Source: Balanoglossus misakiensis (taxonomy: Eukaryota; Hemichordata). From it: a stretch of 64,000 nt of DNA. The position numbers were made by a program, and so were the translations under genes. This document shows, piece by piece, positions 11,284 to 23,355 of the stretch. Under the pieces are notes generated by a model. It ran no database searches, had not been told where the DNA came from, and saw only the letters and a program-made list of their open reading frames with translations. The stretch lies in NCBI GenBank assembly GCA_040954595.2, contig CM082595.2, positions 5,022,001 through 5,086,000 on the forward strand. The letters run 5' to 3'. Positions within the stretch are counted from its first letter, which is position 1. Every line of letters begins with the position of its first letter.

Positions 11284-13168
11284 GATTGGCTCGGAAAGGC
11301 GGATAGCTCGTTCGATCCGCTTACAATACAAGAACTACTGTATTTTTATGCTGTCTGTATTTACATTTAACTGACATGCGCATTAAACAATCGATATTTG
11401 CAACTGTTGCGCAATTTCTCGTAACTTGCCTAAAGAATAGCATTTTCTCGTTGAACCTATAGACAGTATAAAAACCACGCAAGGAGAATGCGATTTAGTA
11501 TGTGCATAGATAGTACTGCCATATATACTTTCTATGGTATTTGATGTACATTTGGACACAGTTTCGCGTTACTATGTGCAATAGTATGCATGGCAACCGG
11601 TGCGTGTGAACAACTTGGAAAGTCAGGTGAACGACCTTTAATTTGACTAGCCATGGCCCTGCCGATCTTTGTTCGGCGGTGAAGGGCGACGGGACTATTC
11701 TAACCACTTGAAAATAAAATAAATGTGCAAGATATCAGAGCGCACTATTGGGCGGCGTGATATAGCCTAAAAGGGCACATGGTATACACAACTGACCGTT
11801 TGACATCTGTTTACCAAATAGGCCTAGGCAGTTTCATCATAAACAGACAAAAAAGATCAATTGTTTACGGAAATATCCACATCAACAAATATGGGTCTTT
11901 AAATTCAAAGCAAGGTGTGTAACAATCACGTTTAAAAAAACGTTGCGTTGCAGGCTTGCAAGTCGGTTCCTCCCTATCATTCCGACCTGTCATTGACCGC
12001 TCGTGACCTGGCGTGATCTGTCGCAAGACCTGGTTCTGATTGCAGGTGAATTTGAAGGCCGCGTGTAACGCTACAGAACTCGACCTACTACGCACGAAAT
12101 GTGACGTCACAGTAACTCTCACCGGTAGTGCGGTGTATTCTGCGGCAGTACTTTCACGAGCGCAGCCCCCATCACCTCAAGCACAGTCCTTCAACTACGT
12201 GAACTTCAAGGGGTCGTGACTATAATGCCAAATAAAAGGCAACACGAAAGCATATCGACTTTTCAACCAGACATTGCAAATACCGTTATCTTCACTGCAC
12301 GCGAGCGGAGACAGAGGTTATCAGACTATAGTGACAGAGTTCAACGGTCTCGGAAGTTCGATGTTAAAAAAAATCACTCTCCAAACACGTGAACAACAGG
12401 GGCATATGCATGGTGTAACATTTGAGAACTGTCCCCCCGGGGCGTTGTCCCCACCCCAAAACATTAAATCAAGAGATTCTCTTTCGTTGTGTAAACATTC
12501 TGTTCTCGTATGTCTGTTCGAATGGTTGAAAGTCCACAGCACGTGGGCGAAGTGTTTGTTTGATTATAGTGCATGGGTTCATGCGTCGGTCAGGCCATGC
12601 AGCGTTAATTTCCAGGTAGTCAAAACAATTGTTATCGTGGTCGTAGATCGCCCAGTTGTTAAAAGAGCAATTATGAGAACCAAACTACAATTCTGCATAC
12701 CAGTCTGGTTTCCTGCCCCAAAAGTCTACCACTGGCAGCACTGTGCCACGCCTGAAACGAGCTTTTCTGATAACAGGGGATAAAAACAAAAGAATCCACA
12801 GTATTACCGTTGGGGCGTAGGCCGCATCGATGAGCCTGGTATACTTTTTGCTTTATAAAAAAGATTTGACTCGAACCATTTTTGGGGGGTAATAATTTTA
12901 ATATATTCGATAATATTTTTTTCTGCAAGAGTTATGACTGAGTCACTTGTAAAGCAATTCTTGTTTCGTCTTTGTTGATCTTTTCAAATTCCTTTATGAC
13001 TTGATTCTACACCATTTTGATCCACTTGAATTACTGAAAAACATCTTCCAACATTTCCATGGACCTAAATCATTCGCAATATGCAAAGCAACGTGTTTTA
13101 CAAAGATAAACTGATCAAGAAAATCCCGAAAATTGGCTAATTTTCTTCCAGATAGATAACAACACAGT
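11284..13168. other. Intergenic: P450 5' flank and LSG1 3' flank
   Basis: No recognisable exon. The P450 core promoter should lie just above 11283; an AT-rich TATA-like stretch is near 11341-11350 on -. LSG1 3' UTR occupies the upper end, with only an ATTAAA-type signal near 12897-12902 on -. ORFs between 12270 and 12930 show no family signature. Confidence 0.45.
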
Positions 13169-16100
13169 CTAGCATTCGTCCAGATGCTTATGAACTTTTC
13201 TCAGTTTCTCCTTCTTGTTTTTATTGTGATGCTTCTTCCACGGTTTCTCGGCAACAGATGTTTGGCTGCTGCTCTGAGAGTCGCGATTCTGCTTTCCGTC
13301 ACCAACGTGGCGTGCGAGATCGACTCTCCTGGAAAACCCCACGATACCCTGGACCCCCTTGCTGCAGGCTTGGATGTTTTGACGGCTGAAAAACGATCTG
13401 TCCACATCGCCAGTCACACTCTCCTGTTTCCTCTGAAAAAAACACAACAAACATAAAATTACTGGCGTATTACCCCTTTCACAAACATGGTTTGGTCCAA
13501 ATCCATTGTTTTCTATGGTAAAGTTGGACCGCTATACAGGGAATTAGGGGTGACACGGTTGTAAATTCAGACTCACCCTGATTCCGTCTGCTGTGATGAC
13601 AGTTGGGTTGTTGACTTTCCTTGGTGCGTTCTCCTGAGTCACAGAATCTGGTTCTTTTCCCTGGGGAATCACGTGTTCCTGGAAGGAGCCAGTATCCATT
13701 CCGGGTGGGGCGTGGCAGAAACGCAGTTTTCCCTGTGTGACCAGAAAGTGGTTTGAACACAGATGATACTCATGAGAAGAGAAGCAACAATCAAACACAT
13801 ACTCGTGAGAAACGAAACGGCAATCGAACACACAAGAAATGTAATGTGGCCAAGTGCGAGATTCTGACAAGACTGACCTTGACATAGTCTTTCAGGATGT
13901 ACCTGGCTGACCTTGGGGCATCCGGTACGCCTCTCTGCGTCATGTACCCTCTTCCATCTGCAAGAAAATAATCACAAACGGAATTTTGACTTTGTACAAG
14001 ACAAACACCCTTTAGTTCCTTCTTCCCCGCTACCAAATTGCCATTTGGGCCGCCGCAAGGGAAAAGGGCCCTTATGCATGGATTTTTCGATTTTTATTTT
14101 TTGTCGTTTTTTGATAGTACCTGTGCTCCTCTTTTCAAATGTGTGCCGCTCACTATGAACTTACACCTGGAAATGGCATTTGTGGCCCATTGAATGTGAC
14201 ATATGACCTTTGACCTCAGCCCACAAATAAAATTCACTGTTTTTGTCACCTATTCAAATGCAAATTACTAAAAATGACGTACACTTGCATAAGGGCCCTT
14301 TTCCCTTGCGGCGGCCCATTTAAGCCTGCAACTTATAGTATAATTTTACTGATAAAATACTCCAGTCTTCACCTTAATGTTTACTGAATAAACAGGTGTG
14401 GCACCCACTTATTATTGAACTTGTTCATATCTAAATACACAGCCAAAGCCTGGCATTGATAACACATATGTGTGTACCCATCACTCAGCTAATTTAAATT
14501 GACCACTCTTAGTTTGAAAGTAAAATCATGAAAATAACGTAAAAAAAAGTGGCAGCTCTTGGGACTTTAATGCAGATGAATTTTCAGACTTACACCCATA
14601 CGCCATCAGAAGTTCATGTGCGGTTGGTGGTCTGTCGGGATCTTCCCCTTCCCGTGGTTTGATGATGTTGATGCTGTAGGTTGACTCCAGGACATTCCGT
14701 GGAATATACTGGCAGACGTATCACACAGTTAAGGAACCACACGGAAATTAAACATTTTATTTCATTTGTCAAGTACTTCAGAAAATGGGTTCAACTCGTC
14801 TCATACTCTTTAAAGGGACAAAGTCTCTCTCTCGCTGCCCTTTTTCCATTAATTATGTTTGATACAAGACACCGTTTATGCTATTCTACATGTCCATATA
14901 CAGTGAATGAACGTTCACCCACACACACCTTCCACCCCGCTTGTAGACACTAGAGTGATAAACTCGTCAAAATGAATAATCAGTCTCTACCGTTTATTCA
15001 TTTTGGCAAGATTTTTACTCTCATATCCTACAAATGGGATGGAAGTTGTGTGTGGTGGAACGTTGATTCACTATACATCCACATGTAGAATAATATAAAT
15101 GGTGTCTTGTATCAAACATAATTAACAGAAAAAAGGGCAGCGAGAGAGAGACTTTGTCCCTTTAATTGTTCTGGAGAGAAAATTGGCATATCACCAGACC
15201 CACAAATCAGCAGACACATCTTAAACACAAAGGATATCAGAGACACCGGCGGTAAGTGGTCTCGCATCTGATCTATGGGCAGAATTCCGTTAATGACCAT
15301 GGACGCCTTGGTCGACACCAGCGACGGCATGACGAGACCTGGACAGTCGCACAGACAAAGTTTGGGCTCCACAAACAACGTCTGAAACAACAAGAACAAA
15401 AAATATTTGCTTGAATCTTAGACTCTCACTTCTCATGAGTCTACAGTTAAGTCAAGCAACCTTGATTTTGTTAAAATTTCCTGAAACCAACAAAATGTGC
15501 TACAATTTCTTCTGCTTGCATCATGTCCAAAGATATCACTGCATGGACAGTGGTACATAATAATTTTATCTGAAATTTTTATTGCTTAATTTGAAAATGA
15601 ATGTCATCTTATTTTGTGACCACTTTCCGATTTGACGAGTCAATTTTTCTTGTACGGTCATTTTCTAGCGCCGAAGAAAATCCAGAATGTTAGCCGTGTG
15701 ACTGACGTAAAAAGACTGACCCACCTGGAAGTGTTTGGTTCTTCCTGGAGTTGCAGACACTGGCACTTTCTTGACCTGCAGCAGAGCGTTGATGGTGGAA
15801 CTTTTACCCACGTTGGGATAACCGACCTAGGGGGTTAAAATTTACAGAATAAATCTCAAGAACAAGAGGATAACTACTGGTGACTTAAGGAGTCAAACCA
15901 CAAAATGGGATCAGTAGTGTGACCAAGTTAGGGAGTCAAACACCTAAATACAGGATTACAATTAATGAAGAGAAAAAGTGACATTTTAGAATCAAAATCA
16001 TTTTGACTCACCAATCCTATGGTTGTCATTTCTTCATTGACTTTCTTTCCTTTATGAACCATCTTCATGACCTCCAACAGCTCCTCACCACCCAATAATT

Positions 16101-18979
16101 TCGGATCATTTACAACTTTCTCACTTTCACTGACGGTGACCACTGTCTTTAAATCCGCATCCTCCCTAGCGACCACACTGGCAGTTGCCCCGGCAACCCC
16201 CGTTTCATCCCTTTCGTGTGTGTCTGAGGCATCAGTGCCAGAGTCGTGGGCAGACTCCTGAAAATGGACTCTGCGATCTTTTTCTAACATTCCCTGTTCC
16301 AAATCTCTAGTCCTATCGCTCGGACTTTCAACCTGACGCTCAGAAATACTGACATTAGAAAGTCCGACAGCACCATCTGATTCAGAAAAAGTCCTCTGTG
16401 TAATGTCAGGAGATGACTGACAATCTCTACCGTGGTTTCCATCATCTGGGTTGGTACGGTCTTCTTGGACAAACTTGCTGGTTTCTGCGTATTTTGATAA
16501 ATTTGAAGTGTCATTATTTTTGTCGGAACTGCCAACAACATCTTCCTTTCCTCCCGTTGCCCCCATTTCTGTTTCACTTCTCTTGATGCCATCCTCAACG
16601 ATTTTGTTTTCGGCTTGCTTTTCACCAGTCACTTCTTCCTCTTCTCTTTCCTCATCGTCACCATCATCACCCTCCTCCACATCATCATCATCATCATTCT
16701 CCTCCTCCTCCTCCTCATCATCATCATCATCACTTCTGTCTTCTTCTTCTGCAATCACACCATCCTCCTGCCAAGAAGTCAAATTATTTCATGTTAACCC
16801 AAAATGTACAAAGAATGCATATGCCAGAATTGGTGAAGGATAAAAAGTTTACAGATATTACGTAGCCTTCCTCCAAAGCAAGCAAACATTGAAAGAAACC
16901 TAACCATATAGATTCTTAAATCTATATGTCCATTTGATAAATTTTCACACATATTTGGACGAGGTGATTTATCCACAAAAGTACCTGAAGTTTGATTCTT
17001 TCTGTTTCCAAGGTAGCCGACCAAAACACAACCCTGACACCAATGCCACCGAAATAATCAGCCCACGCTTCTCTTTGTTTTTCACTTAACAAGTCAGCTT
17101 TGTTGACTAAAATCATATTCTCTTTGTTTTTATCCACTTCTTTCACGTAGAGCTCCTAGAAGAGAAAAAGTCAAAGCATATATGCATGGTGTGAGCAACT
17201 GAAAATGAATATCTCCCAGAATTGTGATAATGCATTGATTTTTTTACTGTACTAGCTATAATTAGCTGTAATACTTGGATTCTTTGTACAGTTTGGCCGG
17301 TGGCCATTGGTGGTACTGAATGCATTATTCTAATCTATAACTCAAAATGAATGTGTACAAGTATATGGAGAAAATAAAATTCAGTTCCACAGGATGTGTT
17401 GTGAAATACAAGTTCAATTGAAATCTGCACAAAACATGGCAAAATGTGTTGAAAAATTGAGGTAAGGTATTTTTATGAAAAAACCAACTCACCAAGTCTT
17501 GGCATCTGAACAAGAGAGGATTTCTGGCATCCACAATCTGCACCACCACATCGCTTCTCTCGATCACCCTCCAAAGCTGCCTCCAGAAATCCAAGTTTCT
17601 CTCAAACGGTGTCAGCAGCAGGTGTTCTTTCTCTTGCAGACTAGACAAAGTTATTGAGACATTTAGACAGTCATATGGAAATGTTGTCATTTTACGCTTG
17701 ATTGTAACAATGTCACTGCTCTTTGAATGAAACCTGCTTCTATATTATTGTGAGAGTACTTTATTAAGAACATACCTTGCTAACTGTCGTCTCCACTGCA
17801 GAAAACTGTCCCTCTCCATCTGCTGCAACCCCTCTGGTGTAGTGGCAGAATCCCATTTAGGTCTATTGGATAATAAAACATTTTGGGTGATTCCATGTGT
17901 TTATGGGAAGACCTAAACTTCAAGTAGGAAAGAAATATTAACAAATTGTAACAAGTCAAATCATGTCACCATGACACCTAAATGAGTATAAAAATGGTGG
18001 CAACTGTGACAGACGGTTGCCATACCAACCTTCTAGGTATTTTTATAAATTGCTTGTTTTCTTGATGGACTTGTTCAATAGCCAGAGATTCTGCTGCAGA
18101 GGGCAGGCCAGTGTGTTGGGATGGATCAATCACTCTCATGTTGAGTTTCTCTGAGGAGTAAAATCAAATCAAATTATTATTTGACAATTTAAATACCACT
18201 GACAATTTTTAACTTAGAAAGTCTTTTGGAATAATATCAGTACAGAAATCAACCAAAATAATACTTATTTGATGCCAGTGAAATGTGATCACGTGCATGA
18301 TGTCTCACCTGCTGTGAATTCAGTACCAGCAAGATCCGCAATTGCCAAGAATTCACTGAGATTGCTTTCCTCGGTGACAGACTGCAGATTAAGTCTTCCC
18401 CACTCGTATCCATCGTTCAGATCACTCGTGTGTAGCTGTAAATGTGAGTGAAATCCCAAATATATCACAAGTGCTAATTTCAATAGGCAACCATATGTGT
18501 GTGTCACATAATGTGGGTAAGTTGCTATTAGCTCGACTTTTTGACGACTCTTGCAGTCAAACCCATCACACAAAGCAAAACATCGAGCTGCCTGCTATAA
18601 ACGTGCGGCCGAGAATGAAGCTTTGGAGGACTCTATTCTCTCTCACCGCCTCCATCATAAGCCATCTTGTCAGAAGTAGCTCTTTACATCACACATCTCG
18701 GATCTATTTAGCAACCACAACACCGAATGCTGGTTCAATTACTGTTCATGTATTGCGTCTTCACACGCTAAAAAGTCGACGTCATGATGACTAACACCAG
18801 TAAAAGTAAATGCATCATACCATCAAAACTATGTGAAGCACTCAGAACCCGGAAGTGTACAACAAGAATGAACCTACCCAGCTGTCCGACTTTTTGCCAG
18901 CTATCGTCTTCTTGTCTTGGAATCTGTCGTTGATGATACTTCTCCCGAGTCCGCTAGACTTTTTCTTCCTCTTCACCAT
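13169..18979 (-). CDS. LSG1: LSG1, circularly permuted GTPase of 60S ribosome maturation, 13 exons, 793 aa
   Basis: Cytoplasmic GTPase that triggers release of the export adaptor NMD3 from pre-60S subunits. Exons in order: 18979-18878, 18435-18309, 18150-18030, 17862-17776, 17640-17493, 17155-16985, 16767-16012, 15826-15725, 15381-15229, 14708-14594, 13957-13878, 13732-13577, 13432-13169; frames join without a break. Start MVKRKKKSSGLGRSIINDRF fits the family. The G motifs are in permuted order, which defines this family: G4 NKAD (213-216) and WSAT precede G1 GYPNVGKSS (506-514), PGRTKHF and G3 DCPG (550-553). PRSARYILKDYV and the basic tail KPWKKHHNKNKKEK follow. Exon 7 (residues 253-504) is a 252-residue acidic insert between G5 and G1; human LSG1 is about 658 aa in total. 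The exon 9 donor (TTT|gtgttt) is weak but is the only choice that keeps family length. Confidence 0.95.
13466..13563. mobile_element. MITE-like element, family B, copy 2
   Basis: Begins ATTACCCCTTTCACAAACATGG, ends GGGGTGACACGGTTGTAA, and shares TCCATTGTTTTCTATGG with the copy at 178-270. It lies in the last LSG1 intron, immediately beyond exon 13. Confidence 0.7.
14046..14318. mobile_element. Terminal-inverted-repeat DNA element, about 273 bp
   Basis: Left end TGGGCCGCCGCAAGGGAAAA continues through GGGCCCTTATGCA (14046-14078); the right end is its exact inverse (14286-14318). That is a TIR of about 33 bp with no mismatch. The interior has no ORF of note. Located in LSG1 intron 10; ATTT/TTTA flanks could be a worn target duplication. 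Confidence 0.85.
14810..15165. mobile_element. TTAA-ended palindromic MITE, family A, copy 1 (356 bp)
   Basis: Starts TTAAAGGGACAAAGTCTCTC and ends GAGAGACTTTGTCCCTTTAA. The two halves remain complementary nearly to the centre, so the whole element folds on itself. It lies in LSG1 intron 9, 63 bp past the exon 9 donor. Closely related copies are at 39613-39967 and 58600-58815. Confidence 0.9.
16650..16767 (-). repeat. Acidic trinucleotide-like tract within LSG1 exon 7
   Basis: (ATC/CTC/TTC)-rich on +, coding for runs of Asp and Glu on - at the start of the LSG1 insert. The frame is open throughout. The Ser-rich ORF read on the other strand is a shadow. Confidence 0.85.
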
Positions 18980-19382
18980 TTTCGATCTGTTGATAACTGC
19001 TTCTAGACTTCACAGGCCGATGTACTTCGTTTGCGACGATCGACACGCACGTTGTGAAATCAACGTATGAGATTGTTCGGTATTTCTTTACTGAAGGCAT
19101 CCCTAACTTCAACCAATTTAGTGGATGTTTTGGCGACATTGTAGAATAAACACACAGCGTAGTTGTCCAAATCGAAGTCAAATGTGTGCGCGAGTATTGG
19201 GAGCACATAATTAATGTGAAATTTCTGTTATATAAAACGAAAAAGAGATAAATTTTCCAGAATTATAGAACGAACAAAATGACAAGTTAGGGAGTACGGT
19301 GCACATGTGAACCTCAGGACGAGGTCACGGCACCAACACATTCACGGCATCCAGAAATTACGTCTATCTACCGGACAGAAGA
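18980..19382. promoter_or_regulatory. Shared head-to-head promoter region of LSG1 (-) and MRPL20 (+)
   Basis: Only 403 bp separate the two start codons, which point away from each other. The interval has no other exon. Both genes are housekeeping ribosome genes, so a bidirectional promoter is likely. I see no TATA box in a useful position. Inferred from arrangement. Confidence 0.6.
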
Positions 19383-20893
19383 ATGTTTTTCACTCGCCAC
19401 TTGATGGCGAGGTGTCCACCGCCAGACAGATGGGCCAGGAAACAAAAAATATTCGAGCTTTCAAAGGTATATTGTTAACACAGTCACTGGTTTTCAGGGT
19501 GGACGCAGCCCCCCCCCCCCCCCTCCCCGGCAATAGACATAGACAGGTGTATACCGGTAATTACAATACAATAATCTATTTTTCTTTCAGTATTTTGGTT
19601 ATCGCAGGAAAAACTGTTACTCCCTTGCCGTCAGGTCGGTGCACAAAGCTCTGCAGTATTCGACGCTGGCAAATATTAAAAAGAAGAGGCTCATGAGATC
19701 TGTAAGTATGATATCAATTACACAAAGTACGATCATTCTGATTGGAGGGGTTATTTCAGAAAGGTGTTCTGATTGGGTGGAAGAAAATTCAGTGAGTGAC
19801 AGTGCTCAATTTAGGTGATAGGTGTGAATTGATGATTCTTGGAGGTGAACATGTTGGCCGTTTTAACACTATGCAGCGATCACAACAATCAGTTTCATGG
19901 ATTATTATCCTCTTTTTTCTCAGTTATGGATTTTGAGGATATCAGCCGCAACAAGAGAACACGGAATGAAATATCATCATTTCATACAGAATCTGGCAAA
20001 GGTGAGGATATTTTTTCAGAGAAACATTTTATGTTGTTTACATTGTTCTCTTTTACATTAAGCATGGAGGTACAAATACATAAAGGAAGGAAGTTTCTTT
20101 AGTTTAAGTTTACCTATGACATGCAGGGTTCCAAGATGTTGATTAGAGTAGCCAACTACAGTGCACATGTACTTATGAAAAATAAGGTTTTAATTGGGAA
20201 TGTAACAACAGTGTGATTGGCTGTTAATAGAGTGTGACTAATTTCAATATGGCTGACCTTTGACCTTAACATGGCTGCATTTGTTTCAACGTTTTTATAG
20301 TGTAACATCCAGTTGGATCGGAAGGTCTTATCACATCTAGCAATTTATGAACCCAAGTCATTTAAGGTAAGCGACTTATAATTGAATGTATCCATGGCGA
20401 CCAAGATAATAACTGGCTGCCAGAGTCCAACAATTACAATCGAGAGTGCATCTAACAGATACATTTGCATATCCACTTATCTGGGTATTCATTGGCCACC
20501 CAACAGATAACCATTTGCATATCACCATATCTGGGTATTCATTGGCCACCCAACAGATAACCATTTGCATATCCTGACCATACTGGCACTTCATTGATCG
20601 GTGTCTGTAATTAATATTAAATGAAGAAAGCCAACAAAGTCCAGGCACACCGAAATTCAGAATAAGCTTAGTTGTTGCATTATGTTACCTTTGAAGTCAG
20701 AAAAAACTGGGCCGCAAAAATGGTCCAAGTGTCGTGAATGACTGACATGTTTTTCTGTGTGTGTTGTCATTCGTGGCAGAGTTTGGTTGAAGTCGCCAGA
20801 GCCAGACAGCAAGAGGGTCTCCTGGCCGCGCTGGCACCCCAGAGGGCGGTAGAGGGAGTGTTTTCCAGAGTGACGGAAAAGTACGGAGCTTGA
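19383..20893 (+). CDS. MRPL20: MRPL20, mitochondrial large-subunit ribosomal protein bL20m, 5 exons, 150 aa
   Basis: Component of the mitochondrial 39S subunit that binds the large rRNA early in assembly. Exons 19383-19466, 19591-19701, 19924-20001, 20301-20366, 20780-20893; every junction is phase 0 with GT-AG ends. Protein begins MFFTRHLMARCPPPDRWARK, with a basic, Arg-rich N-terminus suited to mitochondrial import. Then come YFGYRRKNCYSLAVRSVHKA, LWILRISAATREHGMKYHHF, QLDRKVLSHLAIYEPKSFKS and the C-terminal VFSRVTEKYGA. The Y.GRxKN(x)Y.LA, LWI.RI.AA.REHG and RK.L..LA..EP..F blocks are the L20 family hallmarks. Length matches human (149 aa). Intron 4 holds a 50-bp tandem repeat. Confidence 0.95.
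20456..20575 (+). repeat. 50-bp tandem repeat in MRPL20 intron 4
   Basis: CTGGGTATTCATTGGCCACC recurs at 20481 and 20531 (period exactly 50). The shared ACAGATAACCATTTGCATATC block appears three times (first copy missing a few bases). Each copy has an ATTTGCATAT octamer-like site and an ATTGG box. Confidence 0.88.
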
Positions 20894-21347
20894 AGAAAAT
20901 CGTGGCCTCGACACAGAACTTCGATACCCAGCCTTCCAGTATTGCAATATCACCGTTGCCATTTTTACATTGTGAACAAGCTGTCAGATACCCTGTGTGT
21001 AAGAAAAATATAGATGAATCACAGGTCACTACCTAACATGGCCTGGTAAGGGTTCTTGTAGTTGTAAAGGAGAAACGAGGCCCATTTTTGTTGATCTGTG
21101 TATCTGAGCAACTAGTTCACCATCCCAAGCATGTCACATCACATGACAATATCCCAGCTGCTTTGGTTTTGTTTGTAGCGAGACGTTTGAGCTTTTACAG
21201 AGGTGGCCATTTTGTATTTTTTCCCCCAAGTTTCATCTCAACATATTTAGTACCATCATTGTTGGAATGGGCATTGTCAGCTCGGAGATAAACTTTTTAT
21301 GGTATCTTGATAAACATGATAATTCTGGTGCAACACATAATGACTGT

Positions 21348-21353
21348 AATAAA
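21348..21353 (+). terminator. Poly(A) signal of MRPL20
   Basis: First canonical AATAAA after the stop, about 455 bp downstream, followed by a TGTG/T-rich stretch (TATGTGAGGTGTTTAATTTG). Confidence 0.5.
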
Positions 21354-23187
21354 TATGTGAGGTGTTTAATTTGTTTATAAACATTTTGTCTCAGAGTATG
21401 TTTATTAATGAGAACTTTATACAAAATTCAAACTTTCATTGTGTTATCTTGACAAGGGTAGTATGTATGGCGCCCTCTCTACGCTAGAACTGAAACGATG
21501 CTGTGTATAACAGGTACATGTACAATACCTAACACTGGTGGCAGCATATGTGATTGTCACTGGGTGTGCCTCGTGATAATCCTCGACGGTGGGGGCGCGA
21601 AGTTTGTACATCGCTATTTATGTATTTTCAGACACTTTCACTCCGTAGGGAGAAAGTCCTCCGTTCTGGGAAAGTGGAGAACACGGCCTTCTAAACTTTG
21701 TTCTGTAATACAAGGAGTTTTACTGTCACTGTGTTTCGTAATGCGCCTTGTGAAAAACATGTTTTCAGTTGGAAACGAGATGTTTGGCAAACTGATAATA
21801 ATGCAAAGTGACACGAGATAACACCACAGCAGCATTTATTGACCATTTACTTTGTTTTTGATTGTAATGTTTTCTTTTTGCAAAATCTGCATACTTTACC
21901 ACGCGATCCTTCGGATCGATCGTGGGGAAATATGAAACTCCCAAGGGAACCGTTCCCATGACAACAAACGGCTGCATTCCAGTACTATAATTACATCATT
22001 TTAACAGGAATGTATAATCAAAACGTACAGGTTTTGGGTTTCATTTCGATATTGCACAATTTGAATCCACATTAGCATAATTCAAGTATTGAAATTGCCT
22101 GGGATGACATGGTTACTGTCTGTGGGTACATTCTCGCCTCTTCCGGTGCTATTTTCCGCACTTTTTGTCGGTTGCGTTTTTTCTCTCGCAAATTTGGAGC
22201 TGTTTGTTGCTCGACAGAAAGGGCGTCTATTCTGGGTTGACATACTAGGATCGCGTTGGCTGAAACCAGAAGCCCAGCCCCGAATTCTAAACTTAGCTCA
22301 GTACCAGAAACTTGCTCAAAGCAAGCAAAAAGAATTGCGATTATTACCGTCTTGGGTTGGTTCAAACCCATTGTTTTAGTATATGGTAAAAAATTGGGCA
22401 TGTATAGAGGGAAACATGCATGAGTGAAATGATCATGATTATATTCGGGAGTTTTCAACAAAATCACAACTTAATTATCCAATGAATCAGCTAAATGTTG
22501 GCGAAATCGATCTGATCTGTTGTAGTTTGATTAGCTCACCAACGCACCTGGACGGCGCGTCCACGACTTTATGTCCTTGTATCTAGAACTCTATCTAATT
22601 ATCTGACACGTAATTAATTAATGAAATTAATTAGATGACAACGTAAAATCGATGGTGAACATAACACCGATTGATGAAACAATCACACAGCCACTAATGC
22701 AACAACCAGGACTTGTGAAGTCCGGCTGTACCTAAAACTTGAAGACTGGTTTTGAGAGAGAAACTGTGTATAGAGATAGCAAATCCACTCTTTCATTGTT
22801 TTCAGTACGTCGCTCGGGTTTAATAACTACTGTCACCTAAGATCAACTTTGAGGGTTTTATTACTGAACGTACAAAAAGGCACATTTTTCGACATTGCAA
22901 CTTCACAACATTTATATCGGGCGAGTTTTTCGTCGATAGTGAGAAAGCGCATAATCACGCGCGTACATAACTAGTGAATAATTCAAAGAAGTAATTAATT
23001 ATAATTACACTGTCGCCGCGCATTATGCCGTCGAGTTGTATGATAATTAACCATGCATGCAGCTCAGTTATTCTGTCTGTCAGCAGCGGAAGATCCTGGG
23101 GCTATGTCTTTTCACATTATTTTCATGGTTTGTCACAAACTTAAGTTATGTTATGACAAAACTTTCAATTTTGACGAACGTAAATCC
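21354..23187. other. Intergenic, no recognised gene
   Basis: Includes a decayed family-B MITE relative near 22355-22432 (CCATTGTTTTAGTATATGG, TATAGAGGGAA) and an AT-rich TAATTA cluster at about 22605-22640. Overlapping ORFs of 96 and 131 codons on opposite strands at 22070-22470 resemble nothing I know. Confidence 0.5.
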
Positions 23188-23355
23188 TTAAAATCAGATG
23201 TAGGGAAAGGCGACGTCTTTTACTTACGTGGTACGAACGGTATTCTTATGCTGTCGCCTCGCACTTCTATGGGAGTTGGTCAGATGTGAGGTGACAGCAT
23301 TAGAATACCGTACCGCATAAGTAAAATACGTCGCCTTCCCTACATCTGATTTTAA
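23188..23355. mobile_element. TTAA-ended palindromic element, 168 bp
   Basis: Left arm TTAAAATCAGATGTAGGGAA...GGTATTCTTATGCTGTCGCC pairs with right arm GGTGACAGCATTAGAATACC...TTCCCTACATCTGATTTTAA. Arms are about 75 bp with scattered mismatches; the loop is short. A MITE or foldback; a small-RNA hairpin is also possible. Confidence 0.8.

Noticed and set aside
12274-12928. 169-codon + ORF and overlapping minus ORFs between P450 and LSG1
   Set aside because: No domain, no splice consistency, and the region lies where LSG1 3' UTR is expected.
15112-15228. LSG1 exon 9 reading on past 15229 into the MITE
   Set aside because: Family alignment (SL-x-x-x-x-IPR spacing) is restored only by splicing at 15229 to 14708; the read-through residues come from the transposable element.
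16451-16843. Ser-rich + strand ORF of 130 codons
   Set aside because: Antisense shadow of the acidic LSG1 exon 7, which is confirmed by splice phase.
22072-22467. Overlapping ORFs of 131 (-) and 96 (+) codons
   Set aside because: No family signature, no splice-site support, and a decayed MITE overlaps one end.
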